Origin: Nemopilema nomurai | Lineage: Eukaryota > Cnidaria > Scyphozoa > Rhizostomeae > Rhizostomatidae | Direction of reading: 5' to 3' | DNA length: 64,000 nucleotides | NCBI GenBank assembly: GCA_003864495.1 | Contig: ML133365.1 | Coordinates: forward strand, 2,487,856 to 2,551,855 | Shown here: in pieces, positions 49,501-55,262 of the stretch | Numbering within the stretch: position 1 is the first letter of the stretch | Layout: each line of letters opens with the position of its first letter | Program-made: the position numbers and the translations under genes | The notes under the pieces: model-generated | What the model saw: the letters and a program-made list of their open reading frames with translations, nothing else | What the model was told of the DNA's origin: nothing | Databases searched by the model: none

Positions 49501-50012
49501 GGAGCACCCTATACTGAGGGTAACGTTACCAATACAGTTGAATAAAACATGGTCTTATGCCAATACCAGGGCGGTAGAGAATGGGTGGGGTGCTCTCCAG
49601 TTCTCTGGCACCGTACCATCTAACTCAAACATCAAACTGTTTTCTTGTATTCTATGTTTTGTTTCGCATCTTTAACAAGTTTTTACGATATGCAGCTGGC
49701 TTTTTTCGGTTTGATAACAAAATAACGTAACGAGCGTAACAAAAAATTCAAAACACTGGTGCTCACCCTGTGGACGCTGGTTGGATCATTCTTCCATGCT
49801 TCGTACATTTCCTCTACATAATTCCCGCTACTACCGTTCAAGAACGGTTCCAGATTAACGGTTGAAGACAACGATCTGATTTGACAACGAACAGTGACTT
49901 TGTGCAAACCATGAATCCCAACTGTACTGCTTGCAAAGGAGCATTTCGTCAAATACCGACGGGAGAGGCTGCGAAGCGACGGTATCAGGTGCCTACACGC
50001 CGTTCTGTTCAT
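13420..50012 (-). CDS. OGDH: 2-oxoglutarate dehydrogenase E1 component, mitochondrial (28 coding exons)
   Basis: This enzyme is the thiamine-diphosphate-dependent E1 of the 2-oxoglutarate dehydrogenase complex in the mitochondrial matrix: it decarboxylates 2-oxoglutarate and passes the succinyl group to the lipoyl arm of E2. Exons (descending): 50012-49767, 42855-42640, 41993-41891, 38658-38558, 33538-33481, 31803-31707, 31255-31192, 30835-30753, 29499-29409, 29063-28955, 28816-28746, 28252-28124, 27583-27521, 27211-27095, 26969-26817, 26134-26032, 25171-25046, 24768-24615, 24304-24177, 23924-23839, 23682-23590, 19765-19694, 19377-19324, 19105-19031, 17410-17228, 16904-16851, 14846-14692, 13519-13420. 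They total 3084 nt, 1027 residues. Every junction is GT/AG and phases agree. Domain order is transit peptide, E1 N-terminal region, TPP-binding E1 domain ([10 protein letters not shown] to NNQ), transketolase pyrimidine domain, and C-terminal E1o domain. No stop or frameshift was seen. OGDH and OGDHL cannot be separated by eye. Confidence 0.95.
13520..14691. other. OGDH intron 27, with coiled-coil-like remnant on plus strand
   Basis: Mostly unremarkable intron. On the plus strand 13830-13991 reads as a coiled-coil-like stretch ([20 protein letters not shown], then LLDRIEQME) ending at TAG. It is preceded by broken frames at 13560-13830 (13687: [16 protein letters not shown] then TGA). It resembles the remains of a small coiled-coil protein or of a transposon-encoded ORF; the family is not recognised. 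Confidence 0.35.
14692..14846 (-). CDS. OGDH: OGDH exon 27, with QEEPKN in place of usual QEEHKN
   Basis: 155 bases with [19 protein letters not shown], then [16 protein letters not shown]. Most E1o proteins have His where this one has Pro (CCA, about residue 971). The acceptor is TTGCAG and the donor GTAAGT, phase 2. Confidence 0.92.
14847..16850. other. OGDH intron 26, nothing recognised
   Basis: AT-rich. The phrase TCTTATGGGATTATGGCAGA is locally duplicated near 16040-16080. A 128-codon plus-strand ORF at 15998-16384 has no recognisable motif. Confidence 0.4.
16851..16904 (-). CDS. OGDH: OGDH exon 26
   Basis: 18 codons with [18 protein letters not shown]. The acceptor is CCGTAG and the donor GTAACA. 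Confidence 0.9.
17228..17410 (-). CDS. OGDH: OGDH exon 25
   Basis: 61 codons with [37 protein letters not shown] and KIYYEIVK: the start of the C-terminal E1o domain. The acceptor is TTGCAG and the donor GTAGAG. Confidence 0.94.
17411..18282. other. OGDH intron 24, first part, nothing recognised
   Basis: AT-rich with no motif found. A hAT MITE follows at 18283. Confidence 0.4.
18283..18585 (-). mobile_element. hAT-type MITE, copy 1, in OGDH intron 24
   Basis: About 300 bp, highly similar to the inverse of 40937-41235. The ends are CAGGGGTATTAAACTC and GTCTGAGACCCC. Flanking eight bases are TAGTAAAC on one side and a diverged CATTAAAC on the other, so the duplication has decayed. It has no transposase; ORFs here are chance products of the repeat. 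Confidence 0.8.
18586..19030. other. OGDH intron 24, last part, nothing recognised
   Basis: AT-rich, with a short CTC/CTT-rich run at 18655-18680. Confidence 0.35.
19031..19105 (-). CDS. OGDH: OGDH exon 24
   Basis: 25 codons with [18 protein letters not shown]. The acceptor is TTCCAG and the donor GTAAGT. Confidence 0.93.
19324..19377 (-). CDS. OGDH: OGDH exon 23
   Basis: 18 codons, [18 protein letters not shown]. The acceptor is ATGCAG; the donor GTTTGT is weak. Confidence 0.88.
19694..19765 (-). CDS. OGDH: OGDH exon 22
   Basis: 24 codons with [15 protein letters not shown] and NDDPDVFP. The acceptor is TTCTAG and the donor GTAAGA. Confidence 0.93.
19914..22400. repeat. 25-bp tandem array, about 100 copies, in OGDH intron 21
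   Basis: The unit on the plus strand is GTGATATAGG + ATATAGTGGG + AAGCA, with recurrent variants GGGTACAGTGGG, GGATAAAGTGGG and TGATATAGTGGG, and occasional GAAGTA. Mixed variants suggest loose higher-order structure. A few breaks (about 21280, 21460-21500, 21670) disturb the period. All three reverse frames are open for long distances (up to 827 codons), because 25 is not a multiple of 3 and the unit lacks stops in any reverse frame. Confidence 0.95.
22401..23589. other. OGDH intron 21, right part, nothing recognised
   Basis: No coding motif or clear repeat. Short poly-T runs occur near 23150 and 23250. Confidence 0.35.
23590..23682 (-). CDS. OGDH: OGDH exon 21
   Basis: 31 codons with [14 protein letters not shown] and [12 protein letters not shown]. 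The acceptor is TTTTAG and the donor GTGAGT. The next intron holds the 25-bp array. Confidence 0.94.
23839..23924 (-). CDS. OGDH: OGDH exon 20
   Basis: 86 bases with [20 protein letters not shown] then GDFMNTAQ. The acceptor is TTTTAG and the donor GTTTAT. Confidence 0.94.
24177..24304 (-). CDS. OGDH: OGDH exon 19
   Basis: 128 bases with [35 protein letters not shown] and AVLG. The acceptor is ATCAG and the donor GTACGT, phase 1. Confidence 0.94.
24615..24768 (-). CDS. OGDH: OGDH exon 18
   Basis: 154 bases with [20 protein letters not shown] and [13 protein letters not shown], the start of the transketolase-like pyrimidine-binding domain. The donor is GTGAAA, phase 2. Confidence 0.94.
25046..25171 (-). 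CDS. OGDH: OGDH exon 17
   Basis: 126 bases, starting NFFRKDN across the junction, then [18 protein letters not shown] and LTLHSG. The acceptor AACTAG fixes the phase. Confidence 0.9.
25172..26031. other. OGDH intron 16, nothing recognised
   Basis: AT-rich sequence. The minus-strand ORF at 25720-25920 has no motif. Confidence 0.35.
26032..26134 (-). CDS. OGDH: OGDH exon 16
   Basis: 103 bases with [13 protein letters not shown] and WLDSPWK. The acceptor is CCTTAG and the donor GTAAGA, phase 1. Translation past this donor loses all similarity. Confidence 0.9.
26135..26816. other. OGDH intron 15, nothing firm
   Basis: GGTTCGATTAATCGCGAATTATCGGATAAG-like sequence at 26692-26720 resembles Tigger/pogo terminal sequence, but no partner end was found. 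Confidence 0.3.
26817..26969 (-). CDS. OGDH: OGDH exon 15
   Basis: 51 codons with [20 protein letters not shown], a near-invariant E1o segment lining the active site. The acceptor is TCAAG and the donor GTATTT. Confidence 0.95.
27095..27211 (-). CDS. OGDH: OGDH exon 14
   Basis: 39 codons with [19 protein letters not shown] and [10 protein letters not shown]. The acceptor is CGCAG and the donor GTAAGC. Confidence 0.94.
27521..27583 (-). CDS. OGDH: OGDH exon 13
   Basis: 21 codons, [20 protein letters not shown] then K. The acceptor is TTTCAG and the donor GTTTGT. Confidence 0.92.
27584..28745. other. OGDH introns 11-12, nothing recognised
   Basis: Outside exon 12 (28124-28252) the sequence is AT-rich with no motif or repeat. 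Confidence 0.35.
28124..28252 (-). CDS. OGDH: OGDH exon 12, thiamine-diphosphate binding motif
   Basis: 43 codons holding the cofactor motif: [19 protein letters not shown] through VVVNNQ, the GD...NN pattern that binds Mg and thiamine diphosphate. The acceptor is CCTAAG and the donor GTAATG. Confidence 0.95.
28746..28816 (-). CDS. OGDH: OGDH exon 11
   Basis: 71 bases with [20 protein letters not shown]. The acceptor is TTTTAG and the donor GTAATG. Confidence 0.92.
28955..29063 (-). CDS. OGDH: OGDH exon 10
   Basis: 109 bases with [20 protein letters not shown] and VVANPSHLE, both E1o signature segments. The acceptor is TTTTAG and the donor GTAGGT, phase 1. Confidence 0.93.
29409..29499 (-). 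CDS. OGDH: OGDH exon 9
   Basis: 91 bases with [18 protein letters not shown] then [10 protein letters not shown]. The acceptor is CCTAG and the donor GTAATA. Confidence 0.93.
29621..30234. repeat. 15-bp tandem array, about 41 copies, in OGDH intron 8
   Basis: The unit is AACAAGCCTGCATCA, with ATC, AAC and AAA variants at one position and rare CCAGC. Because 15 is divisible by 3, the minus strand translates to perfect five-residue repeats (ACLMQ or FDAGL). These are open only because the unit lacks stops. The array lies within the intron that splits the GMPHRGRLN motif. Confidence 0.95.
30753..30835 (-). CDS. OGDH: OGDH exon 8
   Basis: 83 bases with [20 protein letters not shown] and VIMGMPHR. 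The GMPHRGRLN motif is split across the intron holding the 15-bp array. The donor is GTACGT, phase 2. Confidence 0.93.
31192..31255 (-). CDS. OGDH: OGDH exon 7
   Basis: 64 bases with [20 protein letters not shown], strongly conserved in E1o. The acceptor is TTGCAG and the donor GTGAGA. Confidence 0.93.
31707..31803 (-). CDS. OGDH: OGDH exon 6
   Basis: 97 bases with [19 protein letters not shown] and [12 protein letters not shown]. The acceptor is GATAG, the donor GTAAGT, outgoing phase 2. Confidence 0.92.
31804..33480. other. OGDH intron 5, nothing recognised
   Basis: AT-rich. The GGTGTTTAAGGTGTAATTTAAGG phrase is locally repeated near 32100. No coding motif found. Confidence 0.35.
33481..33538 (-). 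CDS. OGDH: OGDH exon 5
   Basis: 58 bases with [14 protein letters not shown]. Two donors in the same phase exist: GTCAGA at 33492 and GTGAGT at 33480. The second is stronger and gives the loop length seen in other E1o proteins, so it is used here; the first would remove four residues. Confidence 0.85.
33539..35169. other. OGDH intron 4, first part, nothing recognised
   Basis: AT-rich; GTGCCTATAT(C/T) repeats three times near 33970-34010. No coding motif found up to the LINE remnant. Confidence 0.35.
35170..37592 (+). pseudogene. RTE-type LINE remnant (endonuclease and reverse transcriptase)
   Basis: Opposite strand to OGDH. Pieces in order: [20 protein letters not shown] (35226), QVYAPIADF (35489), [12 protein letters not shown] then [20 protein letters not shown] and PRRLYTWIS (35548-35720), [20 protein letters not shown] (35810), [20 protein letters not shown] (36190), [20 protein letters not shown] (36930), [10 protein letters not shown] (37215) and a C-terminal [13 protein letters not shown] (37442). 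This is the AP endonuclease plus RT order of RTE/BovB-like elements. The usual YADD is read as YADE, stops and shifts are many, and 36300-36890 is unrelated inserted or lost sequence. Confidence 0.88.
37744..38466. repeat. 19-bp tandem array, about 38 copies, next to OGDH exon 4
   Basis: The unit is TAGATACATACCTAACTAG; the main variant has ATAACTAAC for ATACCTAAC. One copy near 37947 lacks a few bases. It begins about 150 bp after the LINE coding remnant and ends 92 bp from exon 4. RTE-clade LINEs commonly end in short tandem repeats, so it may have grown from that tail (inference). Confidence 0.95.
38558..38658 (-). CDS. OGDH: OGDH exon 4, between two tandem arrays
   Basis: 101 bases with [17 protein letters not shown] and [11 protein letters not shown]. 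The acceptor is TTTTAG and the donor GTAAAA. A 19-bp array ends 92 bases below it and a 16-bp array begins 222 bases above it. Confidence 0.93.
38880..39337. repeat. 16-bp tandem array, about 28 copies, in OGDH intron 3
   Basis: The unit is TAGCACATCATCCTTA, almost perfectly uniform; only a few units vary (TTGCAC, CTTTTAGC, CTTGTAGC), mostly near the left end. High uniformity suggests recent expansion. Confidence 0.95.
39560..40650 (+). pseudogene. Tigger/pogo-type transposase remnant
   Basis: 39590-39970 gives [17 protein letters not shown] and [16 protein letters not shown], then [19 protein letters not shown]: the pogo HTH plus CENP-B-type DNA-binding region. 40510-40640 gives [15 protein letters not shown] then [15 protein letters not shown], the start of the DDE_1 catalytic domain with its first Asp. 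Stops and frameshifts are frequent, and about 500 unrelated bases separate the halves. Sequence near 39400 (TCCGTTTAATTCGGACACC) may be the left end. Confidence 0.85.
40000..40323 (-). CDS. Unidentified 107-codon ORF inserted in the Tigger remnant
   Basis: An open frame opposite to the Tigger strand, with protein-like composition ([39 protein letters not shown]). It lies exactly in the segment that splits the Tigger coding region, so it is probably part of another transposon. No family recognised; upstream frames have stops. Confidence 0.35.
   Translation of the reverse strand: MHRRKIEMENWQKPSTYSFLLSEKNRISDRIIRNGLPYVPKHLVSIGTVKTGRFCQTVFYCRKMENTNCEVVITSEKAVYLGHGLGMGILCKLIFKGQVKFVDILEQ
40937..41235 (+). 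mobile_element. hAT-type MITE, copy 2, in OGDH intron 3
   Basis: 299 bp with ends CAGAGGTCTCAGACTC and the near-inverse GAGTTTGAGACCCCTG, flanked by a perfect 8-bp duplication GTTTAGTC (40929-40936 and 41236-41243). Eight-base duplication and CAG...CTG ends identify a non-autonomous hAT element. Copy 1 at 18283-18585 is the same family in opposite orientation. Confidence 0.93.
41244..41890. other. OGDH intron 3, last part, nothing recognised
   Basis: No motif found. GC-rich pieces around 41450-41510 and 41600 may be further transposon debris. Confidence 0.3.
41891..41993 (-). CDS. OGDH: OGDH exon 3
   Basis: 103 bases with [20 protein letters not shown]. The acceptor is TTGCAG. The donor GTTAGT after 41891 was preferred over GTGTTA because only it keeps exon 4 in frame. 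Confidence 0.9.
41994..42639. other. OGDH intron 2, nothing recognised
   Basis: AT-rich, no repeat or motif. Confidence 0.4.
42640..42855 (-). CDS. OGDH: OGDH exon 2
   Basis: 72 codons. It carries SWDVFFKN, a variable linker, then [20 protein letters not shown]. The acceptor is CCACAG and the donor GTATAA, phase 0 to 0. It matches the E1o N-terminal region that contacts the rest of the complex. Confidence 0.93.
43421..43660 (+). mobile_element. Probable hAT fragment in OGDH intron 1
   Basis: Starts CAGGCACGTCAAACGTACGA, followed by repeated CCGGCCCG/CCGGCCCGG cores, as in non-autonomous hAT ends. No opposite end was found, so the limits are approximate. Confidence 0.5.
43661..46919. other. 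OGDH intron 1, nothing firm apart from a short hAT-like end
   Basis: AT-rich. At 45451 CAGTGGTGCAGCCCGGGCCA resembles a hAT-type end. No coding motif found in the rest. Confidence 0.35.
46920..47410. repeat. Paired AT-rich palindromes in OGDH intron 1
   Basis: Two similar blocks (46925-47090 and 47264-47390). Each has TTTTCTTTGAGTT(T/G)ATAT, a TA-rich centre, then ATATAAACTCAAAGAAA, so each can fold on itself. Both are followed by AAATTGTTTCC and TTTTGCTTCATGAT. They look like two copies of a small foldback element. Confidence 0.75.
47115..47230 (+). mobile_element. Probable hAT end fragment
   Basis: CAGTGGCGGACTGGCTC is followed by GGGGCCCAGGTGGG; CAGTGGCGG is a common hAT terminus. It lies between the two AT palindromes. 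No partner end found. Confidence 0.45.
47411..48804. other. OGDH intron 1, nothing recognised
   Basis: AT-rich; a TA dinucleotide run at 48350-48367. Confidence 0.35.
48835..49529. mobile_element. 695-bp element with about 95-bp inverted ends, unclassified
   Basis: The left end (GTAATGTTACCCCCAGTATA...) and the inverse of the right end (GTAACGTTACCCTCAGTATA...) match at roughly 80-85% for about 95 bases, through AAGTTTTGAAGTACTGCCAA. The interior has no transposase. A 19-base direct repeat, CAATACAGTTGAATAAAAC, lies at 48805-48823 and 49530-49548: immediately outside the right end but 11 bases outside the left. Confidence 0.85.
49767..50012 (-). CDS. OGDH: OGDH exon 1: start codon, transit peptide, N-terminal motif
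   Basis: 82 codons from the ATG at 50010-50012. The first about 50 residues are rich in Arg, Ser and Leu and lack acidic residues ([19 protein letters not shown]), as in a mitochondrial targeting peptide. [19 protein letters not shown], the conserved start of mature E1o, follows. The donor is AGG then GTGAGC, phase 0. Confidence 0.93.
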
Positions 50013-51254
50013 GACCCTGGCTTTGCTTTTAAATTTTCAAACGTCCGTTTATGGTAATTAGTTCTTTGACAAATAACTATAGTTTTTTGTAAGTTCAAGA
50101 TCGTCTGTATTCTCACAGTAGACATTTAAATTACGGCGCGGTTCAAGAACGACACACCAACTATAATGGCAACCTTTGTAAGACGCTCGCCTTTTTGTTT
50201 AGGCCAATATCTAGACCTAACTGGATAACCGCTACCTCGGATACAAGAGACCACGAAGTTGAACACCGTAGTGCAACCAGAACTTTTATTAAAACCAGCC
50301 TTGTCACCCACAGTTGCTTGCATGAAAGGTCCAGCTGCAAAGGCCTCAAGACGCTTTTTGCATTAGTGGTCCGAATTCGTCCACCTTCTTAAACGTTGGA
50401 ACTCCGCGTTCTTTCCGCGCAAGAGGACTGGATCTAGTGTAACAACGTCAGTTCTTGTTGGGTATAGTGAGGTCACAGAACAGGAATTAACCAGAAGGGC
50501 AGCTCTCGTGTTTTCGGAGATCGAGTAGTCCTCCTAATCTCTTTCTCGAGCTTAAGAACAGCCGGGAGATAATTCGCTACCAACATATTGAGAGGGAAAG
50601 TGTTATCTATTGTTATCTATTTGTCTCCACGTTGACTCTTGCTTAGCAGCTTTTACATGTTTTTATTTCATTCAAGATGTTCTTTGTCTTTCCCGCCAAG
50701 CACTATCCTGACGGCTCCCCATTCATTCATATTTGCAAATGTATCGTACAAACCTTATGTGAAACGTGTAAATTGTGTTACACTACTCAGAACACTTGTG
50801 TATGCGTCCATGTGCATCCCACACGTGCACGAAGCCTCCCTTGATTTGTAAGATTGAGTACAATTTTGACTGGAAGAGTCTTAGCCAGTTTACATTGGGA
50901 GCGATCTAGGCCTGTTCATCCTTGAGAAATACATTAGATGCTCCTGGCTGTCTGGTTATGCCAAGTTTCGGAGCTAGTGTCTTCTTATGACATAGCCAAC
51001 CAACCAGCACCGCCCCGAAGCCCTTGAAGTTGTGTATGGTCGAATCTACCTAAAAATGCTTCTTTTATCTGAAAATTTTATATTCGTTTCTAAACACTCA
51101 CAAGAACTGTTTTAGTAATATTGATGTCCTAATTAATTGATTCTCTTCCTGTTTTCAGCAGCAACTACTTTTTTTACAATTTTATCAAGCTTAATATTGT
51201 CCGTTATATCTCTCTTACACAGGGTTCCAGACTCAGTGGGTGTGGTACCCAGGG
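50013..51254. other. OGDH upstream region, promoter not resolved
   Basis: The first 400-500 bases are richer in CG than the introns, as expected near a housekeeping promoter. No TATA box or initiator could be assigned. The small ORFs at 50126-50392 overlap on both strands and carry no motif. Confidence 0.35.
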
Positions 51255-51640
51255 TATATCTCTCTATGCGGCAACCATGAAGGCGTTTAGCTTTTCTTCG
51301 CCGGTCTTATTTCTGAGATAGCTTTTCACTCTTTTCATTAAGCTGAAAGACCGTTCATTTGTAGCAACAGATTGAGCTGCAGTGATGAAAAGCTGGTAGA
51401 GTCTTGCTGCCAGTTTAAAGATCCCGTACCTTTGCTCGGACCGGAAGCAATGTTGGCCGCTAAGGTGCAGCTCAACTGAGGCACTTCTTTTCCTTTCTCT
51501 AGATCCCTCTGTTGTTGTTCTTCATGCATTATCTTTGCGTGTCCCAAGAAAAATGCCAACTCGCTGTGTAGATTGGCGCTGCTTTCGCGAGAGAACACTG
51601 TGGAAAACATCGATAGAAGACGGCGCATCTAATAGACATA
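51255..51640 (-). pseudogene. hAT transposase C-terminal fragment
   Basis: The minus strand gives LYQLFITAAQSVATNERSFS, then LMKRVKSYLRNKTGEEKLNA (about 51290-51400): the hAT dimerisation domain with its ERSFS core. Upstream pieces (LHSELAFFLGHAKIM) lie in other frames, so it is decayed. The catalytic region is absent. Confidence 0.7.
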
Positions 51641-51839
51641 CCCGGCTTTTTTGGGTTCAAGACGTTTAGGAAGGGATCAAACGTTCCTCTGAGACACTTT
51701 CCCTTTTCAGCAAGAGTAGCAAAAAGGCTTTCAATAAACGTAGACAACTCTGTTCTGTAGAAGGTGCTAGTTTGTTGCAGCTCAAGATTCTCTGCTTCTG
51801 GATGTCTGTTCATGAAGTACCTTTTTTGATTCAATTGAA

Positions 51840-52330
51840 CTTTGACTTATTGCTATTCAGTCCAAATATCACCCATCCTACGGGTCTTTTACGTGTAACC
51901 AAACCATCCTTTAATGCTGTCTTTCCCACATGAAACTTTGGGTAATTAATGCCAATAAGTACGTCATTTGGTCGAGCGCTTCGTTTGATTTCATTTACTC
52001 GGATATCAAACTTCACAGCAATGTCATCAACATTGATTTCTCTCACCTCATTGGATATTTAGGGTATGCCAATGGCTTGAATTGTTTGTACTGGTGCATT
52101 GTTTGTGTGCAAAGTGTTACCTTATATAGCCAAGTATTTTTTTCTTCTTCTATACCCCAGACTTTCGTTAAATATATCTGGAGTTTTCTTCCTGTTGGGC
52201 CCATTGCTTTAGCTACACAATTTCTTACCTTAGATACTTAAGCTCCACTATCAAATAAGACACTGACTTCAGGCCTCCATTGTCCTTCTCCTTTTAATAT
52301 GGCAACTGATGCAGGTAGTAATGCGTCACC
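51840..52330 (-). pseudogene. Second BEL/Pao fragment, DUF1758 protease region
   Basis: The minus strand gives ARPNDVLIGINYPKFHVGKT and RKRPVGWVIFG (51860-51960), the segment downstream of the BEL aspartic protease. Weaker pieces follow upstream to about 52330 with stops. It is more diverged than the element at the left edge and appears to be a different family. Confidence 0.7.
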
Positions 52331-55262
52331 CAAAGAGTTGTGGCAGTTTGACCAATTTTTGGAGAGCTACCTCAGACATCTGACACTGGGGAACTCTTCG
52401 GAGTTGAAAACCCTCTCTGCGTTAGGACAGCTCTTTCTCTTCTTGAATTTCGCCTCTTTCTCCGCTTTATGCAAAGGATTTCCCTTTCTTTCAGGATTTA
52501 GGTCACATTTAGTCTTTTGCTTAAATTTTAATGATTTAACGGTTGATTTTGCATGTTTATGAATTTACAGTCCACTGTAACTTTTGATTTAAAGGGTTGT
52601 TTGAACGTTGCCATAGCATGGTTATTTTCGTCAATTATCGGCATTCGCAGCATATTGAGCTATGAGGGATTCTACTATTTTCTGGGATTCCGGTGTTTTA
52701 TGGCTCTGGTATTTTCGGGGCCCGGCGCCATTATGGTTTAGTGAATCCGGTATCATGTAAACGCAGACTCTATTTGATTACCCATGTGAGTCTGGTACAC
52801 AGGGGCACTATCCAGCAACAGCGTCTCTGCGGGGGACATCACCGTAGGTAATTTTGGGATTAATTTGAGCTGTTTGAGACCACTTGATTCTGAGTTGGGA
52901 CTGGGCCCAAATATTCTACCGTACAGACTCTGTCGAAGCAAAAAAATCTACAAAGACTGACAATATGTCTGAGACAGTTGGAAAGGTAAGTATTGTGCCG
53001 CCTTTAAAGCTTTTTCTCGACACAGAATCATTAACATTTGATTTTCCCGGTGGTGCGTGCGTGTCTATCCGTCACTGTTGAAGTCTGTTGTAGGTCACTG
53101 CTCACAAGGGCGATAGACTTGGCAGGACAAGTCGTGGTTTGTTCAAGTTTAACTTGTCTGCAACAATCGCGCATTTTCACGAATATATGGCAAAGTTTAA
53201 CCTCCAGAGCGTCACTTTTGCTATTTTCAATAAAGAATGCATTTCAAATTTCTTATCTGCAAGAAGTGTCAGGTTACGGTATAAGGTTTCAGCGTTTTGA
53301 CCAAATCTAATGCCATGCTCACATCCTTTTGGTTGGCTGATGGGGACAGGGAGTCATGGGCTCCAACGCAGGTTGGAAAGTGGAGGGGCCAAGGGAGATG
53401 TTAACAATCTTAACAAAAGATGTTTAAAAAAGCTCTATTGCTTTACAAAAAAGTGAGGGGGTCATGGCCCCCCGGCCCCCCCCCCCGGCCCTATTCGTCG
53501 GAGGCCATGGGAGTGTCTTCATGCAATCCAATCCAACAGTTTTTCCAAGGGACCCTTTATCACAACCTTGTCAATCAACAGTTTTAGCGATCAGTCTAGA
53601 TACAGTTAACGGAAAGCTGGCTAAATAGTGTTGCTGGTGTGTTTGAAATATGTGCCATATTGTAAAATGGAATCTGCAGTGGAGTAAAGTTGCATGAATC
53701 AATTAATCATGGTTTTGTTCATCTTTTGCTCCTTTCATACAAATGTTATTTATATAAATAGATGTTATCTTTCACTTATGAAATACAAAATATTCTGGCC
53801 TGCTAGTCAAGTTTTGCCAAAATATACAGGCTCGTGGTCACTATCTACCTAACAACTATGTTACTAAGACAGGCCTCAAGTTTAGTTGCAAGCTTCTCCA
53901 GTGAATTTAGGGTACCCCCTACCTCAGTTTGGCTTGTGTTAATCAGGGAATAGATTATTTCTGCATTTAAATAGATGTTTTCAGCATCCCCATGGACCAT
54001 GCAAGTCATGGATGACAAAGAAAGCAGCCCCTATGCAAATCTGTATCGGCTGTGGCAAATTCAGTGTATAGGGAATACTCATGAAATACAGCAAGTTGTT
54101 TATTGCCTCTATTTACCAGCATTCCCATTAAATGCTTGCACATATTTCTCTTTGTTTGGTATGAATCTTTAAAAGTTAATGCTAATGTATGATCGACTTG
54201 GTGCTTACTTGCAGTTAGGGAATGATTATCAATAAACCAAAGTTTTGAAACAGCAAATAACTGTCTCATATCATACACCAGCAAAAGTAATTTAAACTTT
54301 TACAAGAAAGACACCTCAAATAATACAACGAGGAATTATCATTTCCTTACCATTTCTGGCCTCAGACTATTGTATTGTTTTTACGCAATTGATTTGAAAT
54401 GACTTTCATAGAACATGAATTGAGGACCCTTTTTTCAAGGTTAGAGTTGGAAGTTATTGTATAAAGAATACACTTATTCTGAATTTCTGAAATTTTTCAG
54501 TGCCTCTGTTATCAACTGCTCCCTTCCAAATTTGTTCTGGATCTGCCCCTGGCATTGCCTTAGCCAACCCCTGGACCAGTGTACCCTATCTATAGAATTA
54601 TCTTCAGCTCACAGATTAGCCTATACACCTATTAAACACTCTCTTGCTGTGTCAGTTACTCTCCAAGAAAGTGCTACACCTTTCAATAATGCTGACAGCA
54701 ACTTTCCAAAAACAAAGTTTAGAAAACAATTTTTCTCATATAGGGTTTGGAAACTTTTCATGGCTTCATTATGCTGCTTTGAAGACTATCTTCTGTACTA
54801 CATATGCTCAAGGCAAAACTTAGCACAGAAGAAAATGAAGAGGATTCTTTTATCAGTCTGGATATTCCCAAATTGGGAGTATGCGCTGAAATATCTAATA
54901 TCAACATTAAACTTGAAAATATCAAAAGACTGCTTACCTATAAATATGTTATTTTAAAATGCGATGGTGCACTGTCAATGACAAAAGTTTGCTCTGGTTA
55001 AAGAGGAAATGAAACCAAATTTTTTATTTTAAATTCTGAATCCCCGTAATGAATTACCTAATAACCCAGAATTTCAATGTGTTTAGAGAAATTTTGGCTA
55101 AACTATGAGGGCAATACTGACTTCAATTTTTCAATCAAAAAGTGGCACCGGTGCGCCCTGTTTAACTAGCCTCGTTTTGAATGTTGTGACGTAAAGTTAT
55201 GGACACGCGCAGCGTTTCGTAATATTTACATCCCGTTTCTACGTACTGAAACTTTAGATTAG
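52331..55262. other. No gene recognised; homopolymer and repeat debris
   Basis: 52960-53300 is moderately GC-rich without a clear frame. 53440-53500 has a poly-C run next to GGCCCCCCGG and may be a transposon end. The plus-strand ORF at 54457-54957 (166 codons) has no recognisable domain and biased composition. Confidence 0.35.

Noticed and set aside
54457..54957. 166-codon plus-strand ORF as a gene
   Set aside because: No motif, no splice context, and a composition typical of AT-rich intergenic sequence.
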